Positions 25,698 to 34,563 of a DNA stretch of 64,000 nucleotides are shown one piece after another. Every line of letters begins with the position of its first letter. Position 1 is the first letter of the stretch. Source of the DNA: Pinirhizobacter soli (GTDB lineage: Bacteria; Pseudomonadota; Gammaproteobacteria; Xanthomonadales; Rhodanobacteraceae); the NCBI RefSeq assembly GCF_015905305.1, contig NZ_JADZLQ010000001.1, positions 892,599 through 956,598 on the forward strand, written 5' to 3'. The notes below the pieces were generated by a model. That model made no database searches. It was not told where the DNA came from and saw nothing but the letters and a program-made list of their open reading frames with translations. The position numbers and the translations under genes were made by a program.

Positions 25698-27038
25698 ATG
25701 TCGACCACCGACGCCCCGCGACAGGTCTACACCCCCACGACGCTCAACCGCCTCGTGCGCGACCTGCTGGAAGATGTCCTGCCGCTGGTGTGGATCGAAG
25801 GTGAGCTGTCCAACGTGTCGCGCCCGGCGTCCGGGCATATCTACTTCACGGTGAAGGATGCCGGCGCGCAGATCCGCGGCGCGATGTTCCGCATGAAGGC
25901 AGGCCAGCTGCGCTTTCGCCCCGTCGACGGCATGCACGTTCTGCTTCGTGGCCGGGTGGGCCTGTACGAGGCCCGCGGCGAATTCCAGCTGGTGGCCGAC
26001 CACATGGAACTGGCCGGTGAAGGCGCATTGCGCCGCGAGTTCGATGCGCTCAAAGCCAGGCTGGCCGAGGAAGGTCTGTTCGATGCCGCCCGCAAGCGCC
26101 CGTTGCCACCGATGCCGCGGCGCATCGGCATCGTTACCTCACCTTCCGGCGCGGCGGTACGCGACGTCATCAGTGTCTTGCGCCGGCGCTTCGCACTGGT
26201 GGAAATCGATATCCTGCCCTCGCCCGTCCAGGGCCGCGAGGCACCGCCCATCCTGCGCTCGATGCTCCAGCGCGCTGCGGCCAGTGGCCGCTACGACGTG
26301 ATCCTGCTCACCCGTGGCGGCGGTTCGCTCGAAGACCTCTGGGCCTTCAATGACGAATCGCTGGCCCGTGCCATCCATGCCAGCGAAGTGCCGGTGGTGT
26401 CGGCCGTCGGCCACGAGGTGGACTTCACCATCGCCGACTTCGTCGCGGATCTGCGTGCCGCCACCCCGTCGGCCGCGGCGGAACTGCTGGTGCCCGACGA
26501 GGCCGATCTCTTCCGCGTCCTCGACCGCCAGCGCGATCGCCTGGCCACCTTGCTTAGCCGGCGCCTGCGGCACGCGCAGCAGCGCACCGACCATCTCGCC
26601 ACGCGCCTGCAGGCGCAGCGTCCGCAGGCGCGGCTGCGCCGGGATGCCGAGCGCATGGCCGCCCTGGACAGGCGCCTGCGCCTCGTTGCCACGCAACTGG
26701 GCGGCGCCAATCGCCATCGCCTGGCACGCCTGCAGGCACGTTTGCTGGCAAGGCATCCGGGCCGCTTGCTCGACCTGCAACGCCAACGTATGCGGGCCCT
26801 GCAAGACCGGCTACGCCAGGCCATGCAACATCGCCTGGAGCGCGAGCGTACGAATTTGCGCCAGCAGGCGCGCACCCTGCAGGCGGTGAGCCCGCTGGCC
26901 ACGCTCGACCGCGGCTATGCCATCGCCTTCGATGCCAAGGGACTGGTGCTCAGGCGCGCCGCCGATGTCGCACCAGGTGACGCCGTGCGCATCCGGCTGG
27001 CCGATGGCGAATTCCCCGCACGCGTGGATAAAACCTGA
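25698..27038 (+). CDS. xseA: Exodeoxyribonuclease VII large subunit
   Basis: It forms the nuclease subunit of ExoVII, which degrades single-stranded DNA from both ends, with the small XseB subunit (not in the window). The 446 residues comprise an N-terminal OB fold (about 10-105; YTPTTLNRLVRDLLE, GELSNVSRPASGHIYF), the catalytic region (about 125-330; VVSAVGHEVDFTIADFVADL and RGGGSLEDLWAFND), a long Arg/Gln-rich coiled coil (about 280-410) and a C-terminal LDRGYAIAF segment. It starts 25 bases after the carboxylase gene and may be cotranscribed with it. Confidence 0.95.
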   Translation: MSTTDAPRQVYTPTTLNRLVRDLLEDVLPLVWIEGELSNVSRPASGHIYFTVKDAGAQIRGAMFRMKAGQLRFRPVDGMHVLLRGRVGLYEARGEFQLVADHMELAGEGALRREFDALKARLAEEGLFDAARKRPLPPMPRRIGIVTSPSGAAVRDVISVLRRRFALVEIDILPSPVQGREAPPILRSMLQRAAASGRYDVILLTRGGGSLEDLWAFNDESLARAIHASEVPVVSAVGHEVDFTIADFVADLRAATPSAAAELLVPDEADLFRVLDRQRDRLATLLSRRLRHAQQRTDHLATRLQAQRPQARLRRDAERMAALDRRLRLVATQLGGANRHRLARLQARLLARHPGRLLDLQRQRMRALQDRLRQAMQHRLERERTNLRQQARTLQAVSPLATLDRGYAIAFDAKGLVLRRAADVAPGDAVRIRLADGEFPARVDKT

Positions 27039-27125
27039 CACGTTGCCCTCGCATGGGGTGACCTCACGACCATTGAACGCCTGCCGCGCCACCATGCGGC
27101 GGTGCAAACACGCCCGGAGCCCACC

Positions 27126-28577
27126 ATGCTCGATGCCCACTACCCTTGCTACATTGCCAACAAGGCCGTCACCACCAAGACGCGCATGAGCGTCATCGAC
27201 AAATACAGCGGCGAGGTGGCCTCGGAAGTTTCGGTGCCGAGCGATGCACAGGTGGAGAAGGCCATCGCCAGCGCAGCGGCCGCCGCACCTGCGATGCGCA
27301 ACTTCAAGCCCTTCCAACGCCAGGCGGTGCTCGAGCATTGCGTCAGGCGCTTCACGGAACGACGCGATGAACTTGCCTATGCGCTATGCGTTGAGGCAGG
27401 CAAGCCGATCAAGGATTCCGTGGGCGAGGTCACCCGCTTGATCGAAACCTTCAAGATAGCAGCCGAAGAAGCCGTGCGTATCAACGGTGAAACGTTGAAC
27501 CTGGAAATTTCCGCGCGCACCGCCGGCTACCACGGCTTCACCAGGCGCGTGCCGCTGGGGCCGGTGTCGTTTATCACGCCGTTCAATTTTCCGTTGAACC
27601 TGGTGGCGCACAAGGTGGCCCCGGCGATCGCGGCCGGGTGTCCTTTCGTACTGAAGCCCGCCGAGCGCACGCCGCTCGGCTCGTTGATCATCGGCCAGGT
27701 GCTGGCCGAAACGGACCTGCCCAAAGGTGCGTTCTCGGTGCTGCCGCTCGATGGCGCCCATGCAGGCCCGCTGGTCACCGACGACCGCTTCCGCCTGCTC
27801 TCCTTCACCGGCAGCCTGCTGGGCTGGGATTTGCGGGCCCGTGCAGGGAAGAAGAAAGTGACGCTGGAACTGGGCGGCAATGCCGCGTGCATCGTCGACC
27901 ATACGCAGGCGGGGCAACTGGGCGCGGTGGTGGATCGCCTTATTTTCGGCGCGTTCTACCAGTCAGGACAAAGCTGTATCAGCGTGCAGCGCATCTATGC
28001 CCACGAGTCCATTTATGATGAGCTGCGCAAGCGCCTGGTCAATGCTGCAAAAAAACTTAAAACCGGCGACCCGAAGAAGAAGGACACCTTCCTGGGCCCC
28101 ATGGTCGACGAGGCGGCGGCCAAGCGTCTTGAGGGCTGGATCGCCGATGCACGCAAACACGGTGCGAAGGTGCTGTGTGGAGTCAACCGCAAAGGCAACA
28201 TGCTCGATGCCACGGTCGTGGAAGGTGTAAACCCGGACCTGGATCTAAGCCGCCGTGAAGCCTTCGGCCCGGTGGTGCTGCTGGCACCCTATCGCCACTT
28301 CGACGACGCCGTGGCCGCGGTCAATGCCTCGGACTTCGGCCTGCAGGCGGGCATCTTCACCCAGGACCTGGACCACGCCATGCGTGCCTGGACGGAGCTT
28401 GAGCAAGGGGGCGTGATCGTCAACGACGTTCCGAGCTTCCGCGTCGATTCCATGCCCTATGGCGGGGTGAAGTCGTCGGGCATCGGCCGCGAGGGCGTGC
28501 GCTATGCCATCGACGACATGAGCGACCTGCGCCTGATGGTGATGCGCGAGTCCGGCTGGGCCTCGCCCGCCGGATAA
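27126..28577 (+). CDS. NAD(P)-dependent aldehyde dehydrogenase
   Basis: A 483-residue member of the aldehyde dehydrogenase superfamily, closest in pattern to the lactaldehyde/phosphonoacetaldehyde-type group. Motifs: FITPFNFPLNLVAHKVAPAI (substrate channel), KPAERTPLG (cofactor), LELGGNAACIV with the general-base Glu (about residue 248), and the nucleophile in FYQSGQSCISVQRI (Cys about 284). The start at 27126 is supported by a GGAG box 6 bases upstream. It lies 88 bases after xseA. The substrate aldehyde is not predictable from context. Confidence 0.9.
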   Translation: MLDAHYPCYIANKAVTTKTRMSVIDKYSGEVASEVSVPSDAQVEKAIASAAAAAPAMRNFKPFQRQAVLEHCVRRFTERRDELAYALCVEAGKPIKDSVGEVTRLIETFKIAAEEAVRINGETLNLEISARTAGYHGFTRRVPLGPVSFITPFNFPLNLVAHKVAPAIAAGCPFVLKPAERTPLGSLIIGQVLAETDLPKGAFSVLPLDGAHAGPLVTDDRFRLLSFTGSLLGWDLRARAGKKKVTLELGGNAACIVDHTQAGQLGAVVDRLIFGAFYQSGQSCISVQRIYAHESIYDELRKRLVNAAKKLKTGDPKKKDTFLGPMVDEAAAKRLEGWIADARKHGAKVLCGVNRKGNMLDATVVEGVNPDLDLSRREAFGPVVLLAPYRHFDDAVAAVNASDFGLQAGIFTQDLDHAMRAWTELEQGGVIVNDVPSFRVDSMPYGGVKSSGIGREGVRYAIDDMSDLRLMVMRESGWASPAG

Positions 28578-28634
28578 GCCCAAGGTAAGGCAAAGGCCTT
28601 AAACTCTAGCGCCCTTCCCTTCTGCCGAGCGCGC

Positions 28635-30326
28635 ATGGAAACCACCGACCGTCGCCAGTTCTGGTGGTTCATGCTGCTGGCCCTGGTGGTGCTGGCCGCG
28701 GGACTTGGCCTGCGCGACCCATGGCCGCCTGACGAACCCCGCTTTACCCTGATCGCCCGGCAGATGGTCGAGTCGGGCCAGTGGCTGTTCCCGCACCGCG
28801 GCATAGAGTTGTATTCGGACAAACCGCCGTTCCTGATGTGGCTGGAAGCGGCGGCATTCACTGTCACCGGCCAGTGGCGCATCGCTTTCCTGTTGCCATC
28901 GCTCATCGCCGGCATGGCCACCCTGGCATTGACCTGGGATATCGGCCGCCGGCTATGGAACCCACGCGTGGGCCTGTACGCCGCCATCGCGGTGCTTGCC
29001 ACGGTGCAGTTCGTCGAACAGTCCCACCGCGCGCAGATCGACCCGATCGTGATGTGCTGGATCACCCTGGGCAACTGGGGCATCCTCCGCCATTGCCTGC
29101 GCGGCCCGAACTGGCGGGCGTTCTGGCTGGGCTGCTTCGCCGCGGGCCTGGGCGTGATCACCAAGGGCGTGGGCATCCTGGCCCTGTTCATGCTGGTCCC
29201 CTATGCCGTGATGCGCCGCCGCGGTTGGCCCGGCGTGACGCAAACGCACGGCGACGTCTGGCGGTGGGCCGGCGGCGCACTAGCGTTCTTCCTGGCGATC
29301 GCGGTGTGGCTGGCACCGATGCTGTTGCATGCGCTGGCAGCACCGGGTCCAGACTTCCATGCCTATGTGAATGACATCCTGTTCCGGCAAACGGCGGGGC
29401 GTTACGCGGCATCGTGGCAACACCACGAGCCGTTCTGGTATTTCCTGCCGGTGCTGGTGGTGGAATGGTTTCCGCTGTGCCTTGCGTATCTACCGATGCT
29501 GCCGCGCTGGCGCGAGGCCTTTGCCGGGCGCGAAGCACGCGTGGTCATGCCATTGGCGTGGGTGCTGATCGTGCTGGTGTTCTTTTCCATCCCCAGTGGC
29601 AAGCGCGAGGTCTACCTGCTGCCCGCGATCCCGATGATGGCGCTGGCGCTGGCGCCATATCTGGAAGAAGTGGTGAAGATGCGCTGGCTGCGCTGGTTGT
29701 GCGTGGGCCTGGCGGTACTGGCTGGCATCGTGCTGTTTGGTGGCGGTCTGTGGGCAGTGTTCGGCCATCCGAAGTTCGCCGAGCGGGTAGCCGACCGCAA
29801 CCTCGTCGACGGCGGCCGGCATTTCTGGCTGGCGGTGGCCACGATGGGAGCGCTGTTGCTGGCCGCGGCTGCGTTCTTCCGGGCAAGGCGCGGCGCACTG
29901 GCGCTCGTGGTGGGCATGTCGGCGGCCTGGGTAGCCTGGGCCTTCGGGGTGTATCCGCAGTTCAATCCATCCGAATCCACGCTCGCCATGATGCAGCGCG
30001 TGGACGCAACCATCGGGCCTCAGGGCCAGTTGGGATTGGTCGGTTGGCGTGAGGAGCACCGGCTGATGTCGCCACGCACGCCCACCGATTTCGGCTTCAG
30101 CCGCGGCTTCAACGTGCAGATGCGCGATGGCCTGGCTTGGCAGGGGAAGGATCCGGCGCAGCGGTGGATCTTCGCCGGTGATTATGCCCTGGGCCCGTGC
30201 ATCGACAAATCCAAGGCCGTGGACCTGGGGCGCGTCAACCGCTACGACTGGTGGCTGTTCGAAGCCTCGGCGGTGATCGAAGGTTGCGACCCGATGAAAG
30301 GCTCCAACGAAACGGAAGGCCCCTGA
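28635..30326 (+). CDS. ArnT/PMT-like integral-membrane glycosyltransferase
   Basis: A 563-residue GT-C-fold enzyme with about 12 membrane helices. The first periplasmic loop has DPWPPDEPRFTLIARQMVES (about residues 28-47), carrying the D-E pair needed for catalysis in ArnT and PMT proteins. YSDKPPFLMWLEAAAF matches the K-P-P motif of the family. ArnT-like enzymes transfer sugars such as aminoarabinose from undecaprenyl phosphate to lipid A or other envelope acceptors. No aminoarabinose biosynthesis genes are adjacent, so donor and acceptor are open. It converges on a YrbL-like gene with 6 bases between stops. Confidence 0.87.
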   Translation: METTDRRQFWWFMLLALVVLAAGLGLRDPWPPDEPRFTLIARQMVESGQWLFPHRGIELYSDKPPFLMWLEAAAFTVTGQWRIAFLLPSLIAGMATLALTWDIGRRLWNPRVGLYAAIAVLATVQFVEQSHRAQIDPIVMCWITLGNWGILRHCLRGPNWRAFWLGCFAAGLGVITKGVGILALFMLVPYAVMRRRGWPGVTQTHGDVWRWAGGALAFFLAIAVWLAPMLLHALAAPGPDFHAYVNDILFRQTAGRYAASWQHHEPFWYFLPVLVVEWFPLCLAYLPMLPRWREAFAGREARVVMPLAWVLIVLVFFSIPSGKREVYLLPAIPMMALALAPYLEEVVKMRWLRWLCVGLAVLAGIVLFGGGLWAVFGHPKFAERVADRNLVDGGRHFWLAVATMGALLLAAAAFFRARRGALALVVGMSAAWVAWAFGVYPQFNPSESTLAMMQRVDATIGPQGQLGLVGWREEHRLMSPRTPTDFGFSRGFNVQMRDGLAWQGKDPAQRWIFAGDYALGPCIDKSKAVDLGRVNRYDWWLFEASAVIEGCDPMKGSNETEGP

Positions 30327-30332
30327 CGGGGC

Positions 30333-30953
30333 TCAACCGTCCCGCGGTGTCTTCTTCGTGCGCTCGACCATGCGATTGAAGCGGCGGATGGTGCGGTTGC
30401 GGTTATGGCCGCGGCTCATCGACTGGTGCGGGATGATGTTCTTCTCGCCGAAGCCGTCGATCATCAGCAGGTGCGGGCCGCCGCGCGAGTCCGAACCGTA
30501 CACCACGTTCCAGGCATGCAGGTCGGCTGCAATGGTGTCGTGCTCGAGCAGGCGCGCCAGGAAGTCGTCCAGCGCGGCTTGTACCTGCGGCGTATAGCCA
30601 TCGCGGCGCACCCAGGCATCGAGCGTCGGCGCCAGCGAACCATCGGGCGCAACCACTTTTTCCACCACCTGGCCCAGGCCCATATCGGTGAGCTCGATGC
30701 CCACGACGCGGGCCAGCGGCGACACACCGTGGGGCGACACCGCATACGAGGTGACGAATTCGCGGAATTCGCGGATATAACCCTTGTAGTACTTCGCACG
30801 CGTCAGGCGCCGGTACCACGGCCCGTTCTCCCAGCGCTCGACGATGGCGTCCTGCCGCATCACCTTGATCAGCAAGTTGGCTTGCGCCGGGTGCTGATAG
30901 ACATACCGGATATGGCCGGTGGCCACGGGCGCAAGGCCGCTGAGCAGGATCAT
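30333..30953 (-). CDS. YrbL-like protein (PhoP regulatory network family)
   Basis: A 206-residue protein of the YrbL family, whose E. coli member is part of the PhoP regulon and has a kinase-like fold. The kinase-like signature is AADLHAWNVVYG (about residue 143) and LLMIDGFGEKNI (about 162), resembling a catalytic loop and a D-F-G motif. Enzymatic activity has not been established for the family to my knowledge. The ATG at 30953 was chosen from the ATLSGL...GHIRYVYQHP start, typical of the family. It is convergent with the ArnT-like gene. Confidence 0.8.
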   Translation of the reverse strand: MILLSGLAPVATGHIRYVYQHPAQANLLIKVMRQDAIVERWENGPWYRRLTRAKYYKGYIREFREFVTSYAVSPHGVSPLARVVGIELTDMGLGQVVEKVVAPDGSLAPTLDAWVRRDGYTPQVQAALDDFLARLLEHDTIAADLHAWNVVYGSDSRGGPHLLMIDGFGEKNIIPHQSMSRGHNRNRTIRRFNRMVERTKKTPRDG

Positions 30954-31055
30954 GATGCCGGTCCCATGCGAAGAGAAAGGAACATTCTCGCATCTTGGGT
31001 AACCCCGTTTCCTCCCCCGCTACGTTTCATCGTTACCCACCAAGGAGGTAAAACG

Positions 31056-32855
31056 ATGAAAACGCACGCCCTCGCCCCGCTTTGCACCGCGATCATGCTG
31101 GCCCTGGCCGGTTGCGCCACATCGCAGAATCCCGCCCAGACCGCGCCGCCAGCGTCCAGCGACGCCAGCCAGGCGTCGCCTGCCCACGACAAGGCCGAAA
31201 AGGAGCCCGTGGTCGAGGAAAGCCGCGCCGTGTATACCCCGCCACCGCCGCCGCCCAGCCAGCCGGTGAGCCGGGGTGAGTCCCTGGCGGCCATCGATGT
31301 GATGGCCAAGCGAGCGCCCGCTTCGATGTCGTTGCCGGCACCGGCACCTTCTGCGCAAGGCTATGTGATCATGCAGATGCCGATGGCCGGCGACATCGAC
31401 CGCGAGAACTACACGCACTTCAAGGACAACGGCCTGCAGCAGGTGGCCGAGCAGCCGGTGTCCACCTTCGGCCTGGACGTCGACACCGGCGCCTATACCA
31501 ATGTGCGCCGCATGCTGGCGAGCGGCAACCTGCCGCCGGCGGACGCCGTGCGCGCGGAAGAATTCATCAACTACTTCGACTATGGCTATGCGCCGCCTTC
31601 CACGCGCGATGACCCCTTCAGCGTCACTACCGAGCTTGCCCCGGAACCGTGGAATACAAAGCGCGAATTGCTGATGGTGGGCATCCAGGGCTACCGCGTG
31701 CCCGGCGCCGAGGTACCACCGGCCAACCTGGTGTTCCTGGTCGACACGTCAGGCTCCATGGACGAACCCGATAAATTGCCCCTGTTGAAGGCGTCGCTCA
31801 AGCAACTGGTGCCACGCCTGCGCCCACAGGACCATGTCTCTCTGGTGACCTATGCCGGCGAGGCCGGCGTGGCGCTGGAATCAACACCCGGCAACCAGCA
31901 CGCGAAGATCCTTGCCGCCATCGACGCCCTGGGCGCCGGTGGTTCCACCAATGGCGGCGCCGGCATCGACATGGCCTACGCCCAGGCGAAGCAGGGCTTC
32001 ATCAAGGGCGGGGTGAACCGCATCATCCTGGCCACCGATGGCGACTTCAACGTGGGTACCACTGGCATAGAAGCGCTTAAGACGCGCATCACCGAAGAGC
32101 GCAAGGGCGGCGTGGCGCTATCCACGCTCGGCTTTGGCCAGGGCAACTACAACGACGCCATGGCCGTGCAGCTGGCCGATACCGGCAACGGCAACCATCA
32201 CTACATCGACAGCCTTGCCGAAGCCCGCAAGGTGCTGGTGGATGAGATGTCCTCGACGATGATGATCATTGCCAAGGACGTGAAGATCCAGGTGGAATTC
32301 AACCCCGCCGTGGTGAAGGAATATCGCCTGATCGGCTATGAAAAACGCGCGCTGGCCCGCGAGGACTTCAACAACGATGCGGTGGATGCCGGTGAGATCG
32401 GTGCGGGCGCCAACGTGACGGCGTTGTACGAAGTTACCCTGGCGAACGCCGGCGGTGCCCGCGTCGACCCGCTGCGCTATGGCCCGGCACGCCCCGAGGC
32501 GAACGACAAGACCGGCCATGGCGAACTGGCCTTCCTGCGCATCCGCTACAAAGCACCCGACGGCAACACCAGCAAGCTGATCGAACGACCGCTCCCGGCA
32601 AGCGTTGCGGCCGCGCCCAGCGAAAGGTTGCGTTTCGCCGCTTCCGTAGCCGCGTTCGCCGATGCCTTGCGTGGTGGGAAATACATCGACGGCTGGGATT
32701 ACGCGAAGATCGCAGCCCTGGCCAACGGTGCGCGCGGTAGCGACGACATGGGCTACCGCGCGGGCTTCGTACAGATGGTGCGCAGTGCTGGCGGCCTGTC
32801 CGCCACGGCCCAAGGCGGCGGCACGGACGGCAACGAGGCAACCGTGTCGCGTTGA
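31056..32855 (+). CDS. VWA-domain lipoprotein with C-terminal DUF3520-type domain (YfbK-like)
   Basis: A 599-residue envelope protein. The signal peptide ends in ALAGC (Cys near residue 20). A Pro-rich linker follows, then a conserved VWA N-terminal region (FGLDVDTGAYTNVRRML, about 140), a VWA domain (about 220-400) with a complete MIDAS start DTSGSMDEPD, and a C-terminal domain (about 405-560; GKYIDGWDYAKIAALA). A near-perfect GGAGGT box sits 5 bases upstream of the ATG. It is followed by an ECF sigma factor and an anti-sigma-like gene in the same direction, a neighbourhood seen in related bacteria. VWA domains bind protein partners through metal; the partner is unknown. Confidence 0.88.
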   Translation: MKTHALAPLCTAIMLALAGCATSQNPAQTAPPASSDASQASPAHDKAEKEPVVEESRAVYTPPPPPPSQPVSRGESLAAIDVMAKRAPASMSLPAPAPSAQGYVIMQMPMAGDIDRENYTHFKDNGLQQVAEQPVSTFGLDVDTGAYTNVRRMLASGNLPPADAVRAEEFINYFDYGYAPPSTRDDPFSVTTELAPEPWNTKRELLMVGIQGYRVPGAEVPPANLVFLVDTSGSMDEPDKLPLLKASLKQLVPRLRPQDHVSLVTYAGEAGVALESTPGNQHAKILAAIDALGAGGSTNGGAGIDMAYAQAKQGFIKGGVNRIILATDGDFNVGTTGIEALKTRITEERKGGVALSTLGFGQGNYNDAMAVQLADTGNGNHHYIDSLAEARKVLVDEMSSTMMIIAKDVKIQVEFNPAVVKEYRLIGYEKRALAREDFNNDAVDAGEIGAGANVTALYEVTLANAGGARVDPLRYGPARPEANDKTGHGELAFLRIRYKAPDGNTSKLIERPLPASVAAAPSERLRFAASVAAFADALRGGKYIDGWDYAKIAALANGARGSDDMGYRAGFVQMVRSAGGLSATAQGGGTDGNEATVSR

Positions 32856-32917
32856 TTGCCGCCGGACACCGGCATCGACGCCCACCAGGGGCCGTCGATG
32901 CCGTAATCTCCTGGGCC

Positions 32918-33472
32918 ATGGACCGGCCCACCGACGACGATGCCGCGCTGATGCTGGCCTGGGTGGCTGGCGACGCGGCGTCGTTCCCACTGCTTTATTC
33001 CCGGCAGAAGGACCGCCTGTACCGCTTCATCCTGCGCAGCGTGCGTCAGCGCGAAATGGCCGAGGAAATATTCCAGGAAACCTGGAGCCGGGCCATCGCC
33101 GCGCGGGAGCGCTATCAACCCGGTGCGCGGTTCTCCACCTGGCTGCTGCAGATCGCCCACAACCTGATCGTCGATGCCTTCAGGCGGCAGCGCCCGGAGA
33201 GCACCGGTGAAACCTATGACGCCGCCGTGGCCAGCCATCCGGGCGACGAAAGCAACCAGCCCGAGCACGCACTGTCGGATTTCCAGCAGCGCCTCCGCCT
33301 GCAACAGGCCATCGATGGCCTGCCAGGCGAACAACGCGTGGCTTTCCTGCTGCGCATGGAAAACGAACTGACCATCGAGGAGATTGGCGAAGTCACGGGC
33401 GTGGGCCGCGAAACCGCCAAATCGCGACTACGCTATGCCATGAACCGCATCCGCGAGCTTATGACGCCATGA
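32918..33472 (+). CDS. ECF-type RNA polymerase sigma factor
   Basis: A 184-residue sigma-70 family factor. Region 2 (about residues 20-85) includes RLYRFILRSVRQREMAEEIF and RFSTWLLQIAHNLIVDAFRR. Region 4 (about 125-180) has the helix-turn-helix LTIEEIGEVTGVGRETAKSR. There is no region 3 and no C-terminal extension. The chosen ATG lies 62 bases after the VWA gene. Its stop overlaps the start of the anti-sigma-like gene by ATGA, the usual sigma/anti-sigma coupling. Stimulus and regulon are unknown. Confidence 0.9.
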   Translation: MDRPTDDDAALMLAWVAGDAASFPLLYSRQKDRLYRFILRSVRQREMAEEIFQETWSRAIAARERYQPGARFSTWLLQIAHNLIVDAFRRQRPESTGETYDAAVASHPGDESNQPEHALSDFQQRLRLQQAIDGLPGEQRVAFLLRMENELTIEEIGEVTGVGRETAKSRLRYAMNRIRELMTP

Positions 33473-34494
33473 GCAACCAGCTGCCCCCCTTCGACGACGA
33501 AGAACGCGAGCTTGCCCGGCTGTACGGCAAGCTGCCGCGCGCGACGCCGTCGCCAGCGCTGGACGAAGCCGTGCTGCGGCAGGCGCGCGAGGCAGTGCCC
33601 GCGACCGATGCTCCGGCATCGAACCCGAAGAGCCGGCCGCGTCATGGGCTTCGTTGGGCCGGCGCGTTGGCCGTCGCGGCAAGCCTGGTGCTGGCAGCCA
33701 ACCTGGCCTGGCAACAACGGCAGCTGCCCGCGCCACAGGCTCGCCTGGAGTCGGCCAAGGACAAGGCCGAATCGGCGCCAGCGGTCTCTGCCGGGGAAAA
33801 CGCCACCGCACTCGGGATGGGCGGCGAGCCGCAACCGGCGCCCGCCGTTGCGGTTGAAGGGGAAGTCGCAGCACGCAAGGCCGCGCAGTCCGAACCTGTA
33901 GGCGAGAAGGCGGCGACCCTCAGCCAGGCACGTGAACTCGCCAAGGCCGAACGGTACGTAGCCACCCTTCCCCCACCTGCAGCCCCTCCTGTTGCACCTT
34001 CTGTTGCCGCGCAAGCCAGGCATGCCTCGACAGCACCGCGCGCCGTCAAGACTCCGCCACCGCCGGAGGCCGATCAGGCGTTGCCGGAGCTAGCTAGGAC
34101 CGCTCCTGCACAGCAGCCACCCGAATCACGGGCACCGCCCGCCACGGCCGCGGATGCCTTGGCGAAAGCGGCCGCACCCGCACCCGTCGTTGCGGCAGCA
34201 CCGGCACCGCCTCCCCCCCCCGCCGAGATCGGATCGCCGCCCCCTCCCGTGGCCGCTGCATCCCCTGAACTTGCCGAATCCGCGCGTGCGTCGATCGACC
34301 AGCGCCCGGCCCTGGAGGAGATCAGCGTCGTCATGGGCTCCCCCGGCGACGCCGAACCCAGGCGGCGTGTAGCTGCCATCCGTCAGATGCTTCGCGATGG
34401 CCATGAAGCCAGCGCGCGCAAGGCTTACGCGGATTTGCGCCGGGATTTTCCAGGTTTCGTCGTTCCCCGCGACCTTGCGCCGCTTGCCAAGTAG
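33469..34494 (+). CDS. Probable membrane anti-sigma factor with Pro/Ala-rich periplasmic region
   Basis: A 341-residue protein coupled to the sigma gene by ATGA. It has a short cytoplasmic N-terminus (about 1-60), one membrane helix (LRWAGALAVAASLVLAANLA, about 61-80), a long low-complexity Ala/Pro region (about 90-285) and a conserved-looking tail (about 290-341; AAIRQMLRDGHEASARKAY). The cytoplasmic part would bind the sigma factor; no zinc-binding H-x3-C-x2-C is evident, so it is not a classic ZAS anti-sigma. A run of nine C bases at 34213-34221 encodes three prolines and could slip. Identity rests on position and topology. Confidence 0.75.
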   Translation: MSNQLPPFDDEERELARLYGKLPRATPSPALDEAVLRQAREAVPATDAPASNPKSRPRHGLRWAGALAVAASLVLAANLAWQQRQLPAPQARLESAKDKAESAPAVSAGENATALGMGGEPQPAPAVAVEGEVAARKAAQSEPVGEKAATLSQARELAKAERYVATLPPPAAPPVAPSVAAQARHASTAPRAVKTPPPPEADQALPELARTAPAQQPPESRAPPATAADALAKAAAPAPVVAAAPAPPPPPAEIGSPPPPVAAASPELAESARASIDQRPALEEISVVMGSPGDAEPRRRVAAIRQMLRDGHEASARKAYADLRRDFPGFVVPRDLAPLAK

Positions 34495-34563
34495 CCCCTG
34501 CGCCGATTGAATACCCCAACCTTGCCCCCATCACCGGAAGGGCACGAAGGCCAGGAACAGACG

